Notes: a model not told the origin generated them from the letters alone. Shown: positions 24,598 through 32,614, counted from the first letter of the stretch. The stretch: DNA of 64,000 bases from Streptomyces tsukubensis (GCF_009296025.1 NZ_CP045178.1:8494001-8558000), one strand, 5' to 3'. Program-made: numbers and translations.

Positions 24598-25445
24598 GAC
24601 ACGGTGCGGAAGACCTTCCCGTCGCGGGACGCGGGACGGGGCGTGTGCTGTTCGGCGATCGGCCGTGGGCGCGGTGGAGGTGGCAGGCGCTCGGGCTGGC
24701 GGCTCTCGCCTTCGGGCCGACCGGGTGCGGGGTCCCTCCTTCGGAAGTGGTGGAGGTGGGCGAGCCTGTGACCGGGATGTCCCCGGCGGCAGAGGTCTAC
24801 TTCCTCACGAGGGACGGAGCGGCTTCCTCGCCCGTGGGAGGCCCTTCACCGGCCGCCTCCGCCACCTCGGACACCCCGGATACACCGGATACACCGGGCA
24901 CTTCGGGCGCCGCGGCCCAGGGCGATGACGGCGACAGAAAGGACGGCCGAGGCGCGCCTGCGACGGAAGGCCCGATGCCGCCCGCGACGACCACCGGCCC
25001 GTGGAGCCTGCGGGCGGTCCCACGCCCGGCGGCGTCCGGCACGGACCCGGTCTCCTACGCGGTGCGCCAACTCGCCGCGGGACCGACCGCCGCGGAGTCC
25101 GACGTGCTGACAACGGCACTGCCCGCACTGAAGCACCCGTCCCGGATCACGGTCGAGAGCGACCGCCACAGCGACACGGTCGTCGTCCGCTTCCCCGTCG
25201 GCACCGACAGGCTGCCAGGACCGGCCCTGCAGCAGCTGACCTGCACGGCGGCCAGGGCTCGCCGAGTGGAACTGAGCACAGCTGACCGGACCCCGGCGAA
25301 ACGCTCCGCCGCCCCCGCGCCGATCACGGAGCCGACCGCACGGACCCGGGTCGAACTCCGGGTCACCGACCGACAGGCGGGCAGTGACGGCAGGAAGGGT
25401 GACGGATGGGAGGTCACCGTGACGGACGAGGCATGCCCGTCGTAG
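24594..25445 (+). CDS. GerMN-like lipoprotein of the two-component operon
   Basis: The 283-aa protein has an N-terminal hydrophobic segment (WQALGLAALAFGPTGC) ending in a lipobox-like GPTGC, so it is probably a lipoprotein anchored after Cys near 43. A disordered Ser/Thr/Asp-Thr-Pro linker follows (repeated DTPDTPDTPGT). The C-terminal half resembles a GerMN-type domain: YAVRQLAAGPTAAESDVL, DTVVVRFPVGTDRLPGPALQQL. Its GTG start is embedded in the kinase stop (GTGA) with AAGGAGG upstream. Lipoproteins encoded next to a sensor kinase often modulate it (compare CseA), which is the inferred role here. Confidence 0.75.
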   Translation: MRHGAEDLPVAGRGTGRVLFGDRPWARWRWQALGLAALAFGPTGCGVPPSEVVEVGEPVTGMSPAAEVYFLTRDGAASSPVGGPSPAASATSDTPDTPDTPGTSGAAAQGDDGDRKDGRGAPATEGPMPPATTTGPWSLRAVPRPAASGTDPVSYAVRQLAAGPTAAESDVLTTALPALKHPSRITVESDRHSDTVVVRFPVGTDRLPGPALQQLTCTAARARRVELSTADRTPAKRSAAPAPITEPTARTRVELRVTDRQAGSDGRKGDGWEVTVTDEACPS

Positions 25446-25544
25446 GGGCGGGGGATCGGACCCCAGTGACCGTGGTGTGCGAACCTGGCGTGCGCTGCTG
25501 GACAAGGAGGGCCGCGTCCGGCGGATCGAGGTGTACCCCGTCGA

Positions 25545-25620
25545 CCGGACCCACGCCCCTGAGCCGGACCCACGCCCCTGAGCCGGGCCCACGCCCCTGA
25601 GCCGGACCCGCGTCCCTGAA
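25545..25620. repeat. Four tandem 19-bp repeats
   Basis: Units read CCGGACCCACGCCCCTGAG; the second copy is exact, the third has one change and the fourth a few. A partial fifth (CCGGACC) follows. The repeat runs through the end of a coding-like frame. Confidence 0.8.
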
Positions 25621-25942
25621 CCGGACCGTCGGCCGTACCTCAGCGAACGCTCCGTACAGGCCCGCTGTCTCCGGGACCGGCCTCGATTCCGACGCTGCCG
25701 CCTACGCCTGTGCCGGATCCATCGGCGTCGGGACCTGGGAAGCGGGTGAACCGAGCGCGCGGCCGGGCCGCCTCCGCAGGCCGTACGGCACAGGCGCAGA
25801 TGGGGATGTGGAACTACGGACGCGTTCCCGTAGGCAGGAAGTGGGTCTCCGCCCGGACGCGGTCCCGTAGCGCGGCGCCGAAAGGACAGGCCGGCGCGAG
25901 ATCGTCGAGCAAGGTGTAGGTCTCTTCGCGCAGCGCTGTCAT

Positions 25943-26002
25943 CGGCCCAAGCGGCCCAAGCGGCCCAAGCGGCCCAAGCGGTCCAAGCGGTCCAAGCGGT
26001 CC
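25943..26002. repeat. 9-bp tandem repeats (CGGCCCAAG)n
   Basis: Four CGGCCCAAG units are followed by two CGGTCCAAG and a partial CGGTCC. The array abuts the ATG of a 42-aa minus-strand frame. It is probably slippage; no protein context is convincing. Confidence 0.8.
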
Positions 26003-26217
26003 GGGTTCGGGAGCGGCCGCTCACTCCGCCACCCCGTGGGGGCCGGGGATCCGGCGTGGCGGGACGGCGCTGCCTCAGCCGTGGGTCCCGCGCGCGGCTG
26101 CCGGGGGCCGACTCGCCGCCGTACGCGAGCGGCCGGCCCTCGGGCGTCGACCCGGGGCCGGCCGTCGTGTCACGCGTGCACGGGCTCAGCCCGTGGCCGC
26201 CTCGGTCCTCGGCCGCT

Positions 26218-27651
26218 TCAGTCCGTGTACACCTCGGCCCGGTCGACGCTGACGAACGCCGCTCCTGAGGCGGAGTTGCGCTCACCCGTCACCCGGACCT
26301 TCAGCGTGTGCCGACCGTTGGCCAGACGCGGGCTGAGGTACTGGAGCGTCTCACCGGTGCGGATCGCTCCGTAGAAGTCGACGCGCTGCTCGGGCCCGCC
26401 GTCCACGCTGATCGCCGCGATGCCGTTGCCGGTGTCCCGCACCGAGAGCAGCGCGATGCGCGTACCAGTGAAACTGAACGTGGCGGTGTTTCCCGCGCGG
26501 TCGCTCCAGTGGTCGTCACTCCAGAAGCACTGGGCGGCGCAGCCCGTGCCGGAGTTCCATGTGCCGGTGTACGCGACGGTGCCGTCCCCGCTCGACCGGC
26601 CGTCGTCGTTGATCCAGTGATTGCCGGAACCGGGATCGCCGGACGGCAGATTCTGCGTCGCGCCGAGCGCGAGCGGAGTGCCGAGGTCGGGGCTTCCGTC
26701 CGCGTTCCAGCCGATCTTCTGGGCGCGGGTCGTGCGGTTCGTGTAGGTGTTCGTCGACGTGGTCTTGGCGTGATGGACGAGCCAGTCCTCGCTGCCGTCG
26801 GGGGACTTGAAGAAGGCGTGGTGGCCGGGGCCGAACACCCCTCGGCTGTCGGCGCGGGAGAAGACCGGCCCCGCGTGCTGCGCCCAGTTGCCCGGCACCA
26901 GCGGATCGGCGCCGTCAGCCAGGGACATCTGCCACACCTGGTAGTCGGGCTTGCCGGTGTCGCAGACCGAGTACGTCATCCACGTACGGCCGTTGCGGTT
27001 CAGGAACTCAGGCCCCTCCCGTACCTCCGGGCAGCCGCCGGCGGCGTTGATGGGGACGGCGTTGCCGGAGACGGTGTACGGATTCGACATCGGCGCGATG
27101 TTGAGCCCGTTGTGCTGGTACTGGTTGATGCCGCTGTAGGCGAGGTAGAGCCGTCCGTTGTGCTGGAGGATGCCAGGGTCGATCGCGAACCGGTCGGCGT
27201 GGTTGGGCGGAGCGAGCTTCGCCTTGAAGTGGTACGGGCCGGTCGGATCGTCGCGCTCCGACTCCAGCACGTACAGCCGGTGATGGTCGTCCACGCCGTC
27301 GTCGGCGGTGTAGTACAGGTACCAGCGGCTGCCGAAGCGGTAGAACTCCGGTGCCCAGATGTGCTGGTTGCGCGTGGCGTCGCTGTCCGTCCACACGGTG
27401 ATCGGGTCGGCGTCGAGCAGCGTCGCGAGGGACGGCGAGCGCCACATACGGATGCTGTCTCCCTGGGTGGTGGCGAGATGATACGCACCGTTCGCGTACG
27501 CCATGAACGGATCGGGGCCCGTGTTCAGCGGGTTGCGGAAGGTGCCCGAGGCGGCCGCGGACTTCTCCGCCGTGGCCTGCGGGGCGACGACGAGACCGAC
27601 GAGCAGGGCGAGCAGAGTGATGATCAGGGCGGAGCGGGGGCGAGTACGCAC
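26218..27651 (-). CDS. Secreted glycoside hydrolase family 43 enzyme with C-terminal beta-sandwich
   Basis: The 477-aa protein has a Sec signal (ALIITLLALLVGLVVAPQATA) and a five-bladed GH43 propeller. The general base Asp is near 47 (GPDPFMAYANGAYH), the modulating Asp is in AIDPGILQHNGRLYLAYSG and the acid Glu in REGPEFLNRNG; HIWAPEFYRF is also typical. GH43 enzymes release arabinose or xylose from plant polysaccharides. A C-terminal module of about 130 residues (SDDHWSDRAGNTATFSFTGT to SVDRAEVYTD) looks like a carbohydrate-binding sandwich. I place the start at GTG 27651 behind AAGGAG. A 16-bp palindrome overlaps the region just upstream, so a LacI-type repressor likely controls it. Confidence 0.88.
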   Translation of the reverse strand: MRTRPRSALIITLLALLVGLVVAPQATAEKSAAASGTFRNPLNTGPDPFMAYANGAYHLATTQGDSIRMWRSPSLATLLDADPITVWTDSDATRNQHIWAPEFYRFGSRWYLYYTADDGVDDHHRLYVLESERDDPTGPYHFKAKLAPPNHADRFAIDPGILQHNGRLYLAYSGINQYQHNGLNIAPMSNPYTVSGNAVPINAAGGCPEVREGPEFLNRNGRTWMTYSVCDTGKPDYQVWQMSLADGADPLVPGNWAQHAGPVFSRADSRGVFGPGHHAFFKSPDGSEDWLVHHAKTTSTNTYTNRTTRAQKIGWNADGSPDLGTPLALGATQNLPSGDPGSGNHWINDDGRSSGDGTVAYTGTWNSGTGCAAQCFWSDDHWSDRAGNTATFSFTGTRIALLSVRDTGNGIAAISVDGGPEQRVDFYGAIRTGETLQYLSPRLANGRHTLKVRVTGERNSASGAAFVSVDRAEVYTD

Positions 27652-28060
27652 GGGCGGCTCCTTACATCGATGTAAGTCCGATGGCTTCAGGACTTTAGAA
27701 ACGTGACGGGACGGTGTCAACGGGTCCGGTGGACGGGCAAGTTGCCGCCCAGGTTGTCAGAGATATCAGCCGCCGTCGGCCTTGGGCCCTGTCGGCGTCA
27801 CCGATCCGCGAGGCGCCGCTGGGAGCCGGGAGGGCCGGGAAAGCCGGGGGGAGGGAGGACGGACCCGCCGGATGGGCCGCAGCGTGGCACGACAGGTCCT
27901 GGCTCGTACGAGTGACTTTGAGTGTCCGCGTCGGTCAGGGGTTCGTTGGACGGGGTGCCCAAGGGGTCGGCCCCGGATCGTACCCGTCCACGGGCCGCCG
28001 GTCGTCCGAACGCTACCGCCCCTGCCCGTGTCCGCTCCGGCCCCATGGAAAGGCTGCCTC
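27652..28060. other. Divergent gap between GH43 and sulfotransferase genes
   Basis: About 410 bp containing the operator elements at 27661-27695 next to GH43. The rest, GC-rich with overlapping spurious frames, shows no recognisable promoter or gene. Confidence 0.5.
27661..27676. promoter_or_regulatory. 16-bp perfect palindrome upstream of GH43, CTTACATCGATGTAAG
   Basis: The palindrome is centred on CG, as in LacI-family operators, and lies 9 bases upstream of the GTG, overlapping the ribosome site. A second inverted repeat AAGTCC-N10-GGACTT (27674-27695) overlaps its upstream edge. No LacI gene is in the window. Confidence 0.65.
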
Positions 28061-29110
28061 ATGGTCGCACCGCAGCTGATCGCCGTATCGCCGCCCGGCA
28101 GTGGCACCCCGCTGCTGGCCCGGATCACCACCGCCCTGGGCTACATCCCCCAGGGCACCATGAGCGCCCTGGCAGATGACGGCGGTGACCGTGGCCCCGG
28201 GCCGGGTGAGGTGTATCCCCTCCTCGCGGCCGCCCACGGCTCTGACGGTGCCGCCGGGCTGCTGCACGACCGTCGGCACGAGGGCATGGAGAGGTTGCAG
28301 GAGGCGTACGAGGCGGCGGTCGGCGCCCTGTGGAGGGTGTGGTGGCAGCGGCTGGGGCAGCCGGTCACCGCGGCCTCCCCCGTCCGCCCCTCCCTGACAG
28401 AGCGCCTGGCCAGGACCCCCGACGCCGAACTGCTTCGCCTGCTGCCGGGACACGGCTGCTGGTACCTCACCGGCCTGCGGCTGGACACCCTCGACGGTGG
28501 TCTGTTGAGGCACTGGGCCGAGACCGGCCGGCCACCCCTGATCTACCATCACCGCGATATCCGCGACCGGATCATCACCACCATCGAGCACCTGTCGCGC
28601 CCGGACGGACAGGTCGGCACTCTGCCCGACCACCTCGTCTACCGGGACATCCTGGCCACCTTGCCCACCATGGACGCCAAGATCACGCTCGCCCTGACCG
28701 ACCCGGACTTCCCCGGCATCCAGGAGGCCCGCCGCTGCCAGTGGCTGGCCCGTCACCCGGCTGTCCGCGTGATCCGCCACGAAGACCTCGTAGGCCCAGC
28801 CCTTGGCGGCACCGCGGAGGCACGGGAGCAGGCCGTGACCACGCTGCTGGCCGTCACCGGTCACTCCACGTCGGACCGGGTCGCCCTGCCACCGCCCCCT
28901 GACTCCGGCACCGCCGCCACCTTGGCCGTCGGCGTCTGGCGTACGCACTTCACCCCGGCTCACCAACGCCTCCTCGACCGATACCACTCCGACCTGGCGT
29001 GCCCCCTCCCGCTACCGCCGGGGCCCGCCGTCCCTGCCGAATCGCCGTCCAGTGGTCGGGAAGCGCCCGCACCGTACGAGCCCGCGCGGCTCGGCGTACC
29101 GGCGCCCTGA
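28061..29110 (+). CDS. PAPS-type sulfotransferase-like protein
   Basis: The 349-aa protein resembles the P-loop sulfotransferase family. The 5'-phosphosulfate loop is at the N-terminus (AVSPPGSGTPLLARI, residues 8-22), the 3'-phosphate motif corresponds to PLIYHHRDIRDRIIT, then AVRVIRHEDLVG. Near the end GVWRTHFTPAHQRLLD matches the classic GxWxxxFT element. The region between includes an acidic/hydrophobic insert. The C-terminal tail is Pro/Ala-rich. The ATG at 28061 has GGAAAGG upstream; the longer frame is rejected. It stands alone, so its acceptor (polysaccharide, lipid or metabolite) cannot be told. The divergent neighbour is a GH43 enzyme. Confidence 0.7.
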   Translation: MVAPQLIAVSPPGSGTPLLARITTALGYIPQGTMSALADDGGDRGPGPGEVYPLLAAAHGSDGAAGLLHDRRHEGMERLQEAYEAAVGALWRVWWQRLGQPVTAASPVRPSLTERLARTPDAELLRLLPGHGCWYLTGLRLDTLDGGLLRHWAETGRPPLIYHHRDIRDRIITTIEHLSRPDGQVGTLPDHLVYRDILATLPTMDAKITLALTDPDFPGIQEARRCQWLARHPAVRVIRHEDLVGPALGGTAEAREQAVTTLLAVTGHSTSDRVALPPPPDSGTAATLAVGVWRTHFTPAHQRLLDRYHSDLACPLPLPPGPAVPAESPSSGREAPAPYEPARLGVPAP

Positions 29111-29136
29111 GACGCATCCGCCAAGCCCCTCCCCAA

Positions 29137-29159
29137 CTCGGCCTTCGACCGCGGCCGAG
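29137..29159. terminator. Short bidirectional hairpin
   Basis: CTCGGCC (29137-29143) pairs with GGCCGAG (29153-29159), loop 9 bases, between the converging sulfotransferase and truncated oxidoreductase genes. Confidence 0.45.
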
Positions 29160-29168
29160 CGAGGGCGG

Positions 29169-29675
29169 TCAGCGTGCGAGGGAGACGGCGAACGGGTGGA
29201 ATCCGCTGCCGCGCAGCACGTGGGGGACGAGCAGGACCAGGGCTTCGGTGGCGTGGGCGGTGGTGATGTCGCCGAGGTCCTCGATCCACGCGGGTCGCCA
29301 GCCCAGGTCGGTGAGAAGGCCGACCGCGACGGCCTTGGAGTCCGCGTCATCGCCGGACAGGTAGGCGGTGGGCGGAGTGGACAGGGCAGCGGGGGCGGTC
29401 ATGACGGGGAAGAGCATGGTGTTGAGCGTCTTGACGACCCGAGTGGCGGGCAGAGCCCGCTGAAGCCGCTCGGCGAGACTGTCGCCGGGATAGCAGAGAT
29501 CGCCTGGGAGCCCGTCGGGGCTGTGGCGGGTGGCGTTGGAGACGTCGATGAGGACCTTGCCCGCCAACTCGGCCTCCAGCGCGGACAGTCGGGCCAGGGC
29601 GCTGTCTCCCGGGGTGGCGTGGATCACGACATCTGTGGTGCGTCGCCGTCCGTGTCTCGAAGGTAGGCACTCCAT
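29169..29675 (-). pseudogene. N-terminally truncated NADPH-dinucleotide-binding (F420 reductase-like) gene
   Basis: The 168-aa frame reads as the C-terminal two thirds of the NADP-binding F420-dependent reductase family: DVVIHATPGDSALARLSALE, GKVLIDVSNATRHSPDGLP, TRVVKTLNTMLFPVM, YLSGDDADSKAVAVGLLTDLGWRPAWIEDLGD. The first 45-55 residues, which carry the Rossmann GxGxxG loop and the cofactor-specific arginine, are absent. The frame begins right at the divergent LysR promoter, and I find no upstream frame encoding the missing part. It therefore looks like a deletion derivative, probably inactive. Expression of a truncated protein from the ATG at 29675 is possible. Confidence 0.65.
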
Positions 29676-29719
29676 CGGTTAACGACAAGTGCATGCTTGT
29701 AAGCCCTAGCATTACCCGC

Positions 29720-30688
29720 ATGCAACTGGATCTGAATCTGCTCACCGCGCTCGACGCGCTCCTGGAGGAAGGCAGTGTGGCCGGGGCCGCCGCCCGCCTG
29801 CACGTCACCTCTCCGGCGATGAGCCGGACCCTGGGACGGATCCGCCGAGCCACCGGCGACCAGATCCTTGTCCGTACCGGCCGCGCGATGGTCCCCACCC
29901 CGTACGCCCTGGAGATCCGCGCGGAGGTGCACGGCCTCGTCCACCAGGCCCACCGACTCCTCGCCGGGGAAAGGGAACTGGACCTGACCAGCCTCGGCCG
30001 TACCTTCACCGTCCGCTGGCACGACGCGCTGGCCTCGGCGTGCGGCCCCGCGCTGCTCGCCGCGGTCAACCGGCAGGCCCCAGGAGTACGGTTGCGCCTG
30101 TTCGCGGAATCGAACGCCGACACCCCGGAACTACGACGCGGCGAGATCGACCTCGAATCGAGTACCGCCGAGCCTTCCGCGCCAGACCTCCGCCACCAGC
30201 TCGTCGGCGAGGACCACCTCGTCCTGGCGGTCCGCCCAGGTCACCCGCTGACCGAGGGACCGCTCACTCCCGAGCGCTACGCCGCGGCAGGCCACGTCAC
30301 TGTCTCCCGGCGCGGACGTCTGCGTGACCCCGTCGACGACGCCCTCGCCGTCCTCGGGTACGAACGCCAGGTCATCGCCGCGGCGCCGAGCACGGCGACA
30401 GCGCTTCCGCTCGTCCTCGACACCGACCTCGTCGTCACCGTCCCGCAGGCCGTCACCGGCTCCGCCCTGAGTGGCCTCGGTCTGCGGGTGCTGCCCCTGC
30501 CCCTCACGATGCCCCCGATCCCGTTGCACCTGGTCTGGCACCGACGCCACGACAGTGATCGCGCCCACGCGTGGCTGCGCGCCCAGGCCCGCTCGGCTCT
30601 GCTGGCCGTCTTCGGTGACGAACACCGCCGCGAACCAGTAGACGGTGCGCGCCCGTCCCCGGCCGGGGACCGCCAGGAATCGCCGTAG
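29720..30688 (+). CDS. LysR-family transcriptional regulator
   Basis: The 322-aa protein has an N-terminal winged helix with DLNLLTALDALLEEGSVAGA and AARLHVTSPAMSRTLGRIR, followed by ATGDQILVRTGRAMVPTPYA, typical of the NodD/NahR-like branch. A type-2 periplasmic-binding-like effector domain covers residues 95-300. The ATG at 29720 is chosen over 29693 because the family normally starts just before the first helix. It is divergent from the truncated oxidoreductase, its presumed former target. An inverted repeat around CAAG-TGCATG-CTTG (29685-29700) lies in the short spacer. Confidence 0.88.
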   Translation: MQLDLNLLTALDALLEEGSVAGAAARLHVTSPAMSRTLGRIRRATGDQILVRTGRAMVPTPYALEIRAEVHGLVHQAHRLLAGERELDLTSLGRTFTVRWHDALASACGPALLAAVNRQAPGVRLRLFAESNADTPELRRGEIDLESSTAEPSAPDLRHQLVGEDHLVLAVRPGHPLTEGPLTPERYAAAGHVTVSRRGRLRDPVDDALAVLGYERQVIAAAPSTATALPLVLDTDLVVTVPQAVTGSALSGLGLRVLPLPLTMPPIPLHLVWHRRHDSDRAHAWLRAQARSALLAVFGDEHRREPVDGARPSPAGDRQESP

Positions 30689-31174
30689 CCGCAGACCGCA
30701 GACCGCGGATCGCGGACCGATGACCAGCCGGCCCGTCCGCGATCCGCCCCCCGGTGCGTGCGTGGATCGGCCCCTCACGCACGCGCGCCGGAAGGGTCGA
30801 ACCGGCGACGGAGAGCGCCACTTCGAGACCCTCGTCGGCGGGCGCGACTGACGGACTCAAGCTCCGACGACGCCTGAGGGGTCCTTTCGGAATGCGCTGC
30901 TTCGCCCCCGCTTCGCCTGAATCCGCGAACCGTCGACGGCCGCCCGGTACAGGTCGGCGCGGGCCTCGTCGACCACGACGGCATGATCGCCGCCGTACGG
31001 GGGGCCGGACCGGAGCAACACCCCGTCAACAGATCCTGGAGCACTGGCTCCCGAGGCGGGACGATGGGGGTACGACACCCACCGCCCTGCTCGAACTTCA
31101 GGGGACGCAAACCGGTATCACCACCCTCCTGAGGAGCGAGCAAGGGCCACAGAACCAGAGCCGGGCCAGGCCGA
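30689..31174. other. Decayed intergenic stretch
   Basis: No intact gene. A short AGACCGCAGACCGCGGATCG-like repeat follows the LysR stop, and the minus strand around 30860-31010 encodes a transposase-like fragment. The composition and broken frames suggest gene decay. Confidence 0.45.
30860..31010 (-). pseudogene. Possible IS5-type transposase remnant
   Basis: A minus-strand frame contains VVVDEARADLYRAAVDGSR and IQAKRG, reminiscent of the segment around the catalytic Asp (VDGSHIRAKRGG) of IS5-group transposases common in Streptomyces. Only about 45 residues are recognisable, with no inverted repeats or start visible. This is a weak call. Confidence 0.35.
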
Positions 31175-31493
31175 CGTGCGGACCGTCGCTGTCATCCGGG
31201 GCCGCCGATCCTGGCCGGTCCACGACCCTGGGTGAACTGGGACGGGCGGCGGGAGCGAGTGAACGCACCTTGAGGAGCCGCTTCCGCGCGGAGCCGGACT
31301 GAGCTTCCACCGTCGGCGCACCACTTCGCGTATCCACTACGCCCTGGCCCACCTCACCAACGGCCTGTCCGTCACCGATACCGCGACGGAGTGCGGGTGG
31401 TCCCACCCCTCCGGTTTCATCGACGCGTTCACCGAGGTGGTCGGTAGGACACCGGGCCGCTGCCAGACGGGAGAGCGCGACCACGGCAGCTGA
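31175..31493 (+). pseudogene. Frameshifted C-terminus of an AraC-family regulator
   Basis: One frame gives STTLGELGRAAGASERTLRS and RFRAEP before a stop at 31300. A shifted frame continues with LSFHRRRTTSRIHYALAHLT and ATECGWSHPSGFIDAFTEVV, then GRTPGRC. Together these make the two helix-turn-helix motifs of an AraC-family DNA-binding domain, broken by a frameshift near 31295. The N-terminal effector domain is missing or unrecognisable. The gene is dead unless the shift is a sequencing error. Confidence 0.7.
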
Positions 31494-31608
31494 CCGATCT
31501 CCCCTCGCGCCCGGCGGCGCGGGAACACGCTCAACGCGGACCGTGCAGGACGAGGGGGCCGTGCGGCCGGGGGCCCACGGGTCCGCTGGAGGGCGTAGAC
31601 GATCGCGG

Positions 31609-32556
31609 TCAGCGGGCGAGACGCGGGAAGAGCACTTCGGCGCTGCCGCGGTCGATCGCCTCGGCCTGGCCCGGGGCGAAGTCGGGGTAGGCCTCCAGGA
31701 AGTGGTTGTAGTAACTGCCGGCGTTCTGCGGGGCGAAGGGCCAGTCGCTGCCGTACAGGACGTGGCCGGGCTCGGCGAAGGCGAGCAGCGAGGGGAGGGC
31801 GCTGGGGCTGGCGGCCAGCGCGGTGTCGAAGTAGAACCGCTTGAGGTCCCGGAGTACGTCCTCCGCGTCTCGGCCGGTGTCGATCACGGTCGAGGTGAGG
31901 CCGGAGAAACGGTAGGCGGCGTAGGGCAGGAAACCGCCGCCGTGCGACAGGATGACCTTCATCTTGCGGTGCCGGCTCATGACGCCGCCCATCACCATGT
32001 TCAGGGCGGTGCGGGTGGTATCGAAGATGTAGTCCGCCATCGGGGCCGGGGTCCCGGGAAGAAGGGGCATCGGGGGCTGCGCCGGGTGGATGAACACGAC
32101 CGCCTCGCGCCGGTCCAGCTCGGCCCAGAGCGGCTCGAACTCCGGGTCTCCGAGGTAGCGGCCCCCGGCGTTGGACATGAGCACCACGCCGTCGGCGCCC
32201 AGGATGTCCAGGGCGTACGCGGCCTCCTCCAGCGCGCTGTCCACATCGGGCAGGGGGATGGAGGCGAACGAGCCCATACGGCCGGGACGGTCCTTGACGA
32301 TCTCGGCGCCGTACTCGTTGACGGCGCGCGCCAGGGACCTGGCCCCGGCCGCGTCGTCGTCGAGCCGGACGCCTGGCGCGGTGACGGAGAGGACGCCGGT
32401 GGCGATGGACTGCTCGTCCATCATCGAGATCGCGTCGGCCGCGCTCCAGGCGGGGATGGCCCAGCCGCCGGAGTCCATGCCGCGTGAGTCGAGGGCCTGT
32501 GCCCAGACCGGCGGAACGATGTGCTGATGAACGTCGACGCGTGCCGGAGAAGTCAT
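31609..32556 (-). CDS. Amidohydrolase (ACMSD/6-methylsalicylate decarboxylase-like)
   Basis: The 315-aa protein belongs to the metal-dependent decarboxylase branch of the amidohydrolases (PF04909). It shows the HxH pair in RVDVHQHIVPPVW, His in FIHPAQPP, His in KVILSHGGGFLPYAAYRF and Asp in YGSDWPFAP. Relatives decarboxylate aromatic acids such as 6-methylsalicylate, gamma-resorcylate or aminocarboxymuconate semialdehyde. The ATG at 32556 has GGAAGG upstream on the coding strand. It is divergent from a MarR gene with two copies of a palindromic site in the 58-bp spacer, which suggests induction by a phenolic acid substrate. Confidence 0.82.
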   Translation of the reverse strand: MTSPARVDVHQHIVPPVWAQALDSRGMDSGGWAIPAWSAADAISMMDEQSIATGVLSVTAPGVRLDDDAAGARSLARAVNEYGAEIVKDRPGRMGSFASIPLPDVDSALEEAAYALDILGADGVVLMSNAGGRYLGDPEFEPLWAELDRREAVVFIHPAQPPMPLLPGTPAPMADYIFDTTRTALNMVMGGVMSRHRKMKVILSHGGGFLPYAAYRFSGLTSTVIDTGRDAEDVLRDLKRFYFDTALAASPSALPSLLAFAEPGHVLYGSDWPFAPQNAGSYYNHFLEAYPDFAPGQAEAIDRGSAEVLFPRLAR

Positions 32557-32576
32557 TTTTACTGCCTTCCTAATAT

Positions 32577-32588
32577 TTAGCTTGCTAA
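32577..32588. promoter_or_regulatory. Candidate MarR operator 1, TTAGCTTGCTAA
   Basis: Perfect inverted repeat TTAGC-TT-GCTAA between the divergent decarboxylase and MarR starts. The reverse complement of the second site matches it at 11 of 12 positions. The AT-rich sequence stands out from its surroundings. Confidence 0.65.
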
Positions 32589-32597
32589 CCAAATCCT

Positions 32598-32609
32598 TTA
32601 GTAAGCTAA
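32598..32609. promoter_or_regulatory. Candidate MarR operator 2, TTAGTAAGCTAA
   Basis: Inverted repeat TTAG-TAAG-CTAA, five bases before the MarR ATG and 21 bases (two helical turns) from site 1. Occupancy would block the MarR leader itself. Confidence 0.65.
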
Positions 32610-32614
32610 CAGCT

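Larger units (their letters stand above)
25446..26217. other. Non-coding gap rich in tandem repeats
   Basis: About 770 bp between converging genes. Contents: a short coding-like plus frame at 25480-25580 (TWRALLDKEGRVRRIEVYPV), possibly the eroded end of a gene; four 19-bp repeats (25545-25620); a minus-strand 42-aa frame 25814-25942 (MTALREETYTLLDDLAPACP...) with coding-like composition but no recognisable family; and 9-bp repeats (25943-26002). I see no intact gene. Confidence 0.45.

Noticed and set aside
22196..25445. Calling the two-component pair AfsQ1/AfsQ2 outright
   Set aside because: The receiver is similar, but the sigQ neighbour typical of afsQ is not seen and the kinase differs with a large insertion; it is safer as a paralogue.
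25545..26002. Direct repeats considered as a CRISPR array
   Set aside because: Units are contiguous without unique spacers and no cas genes are nearby; they are simple tandem repeats.
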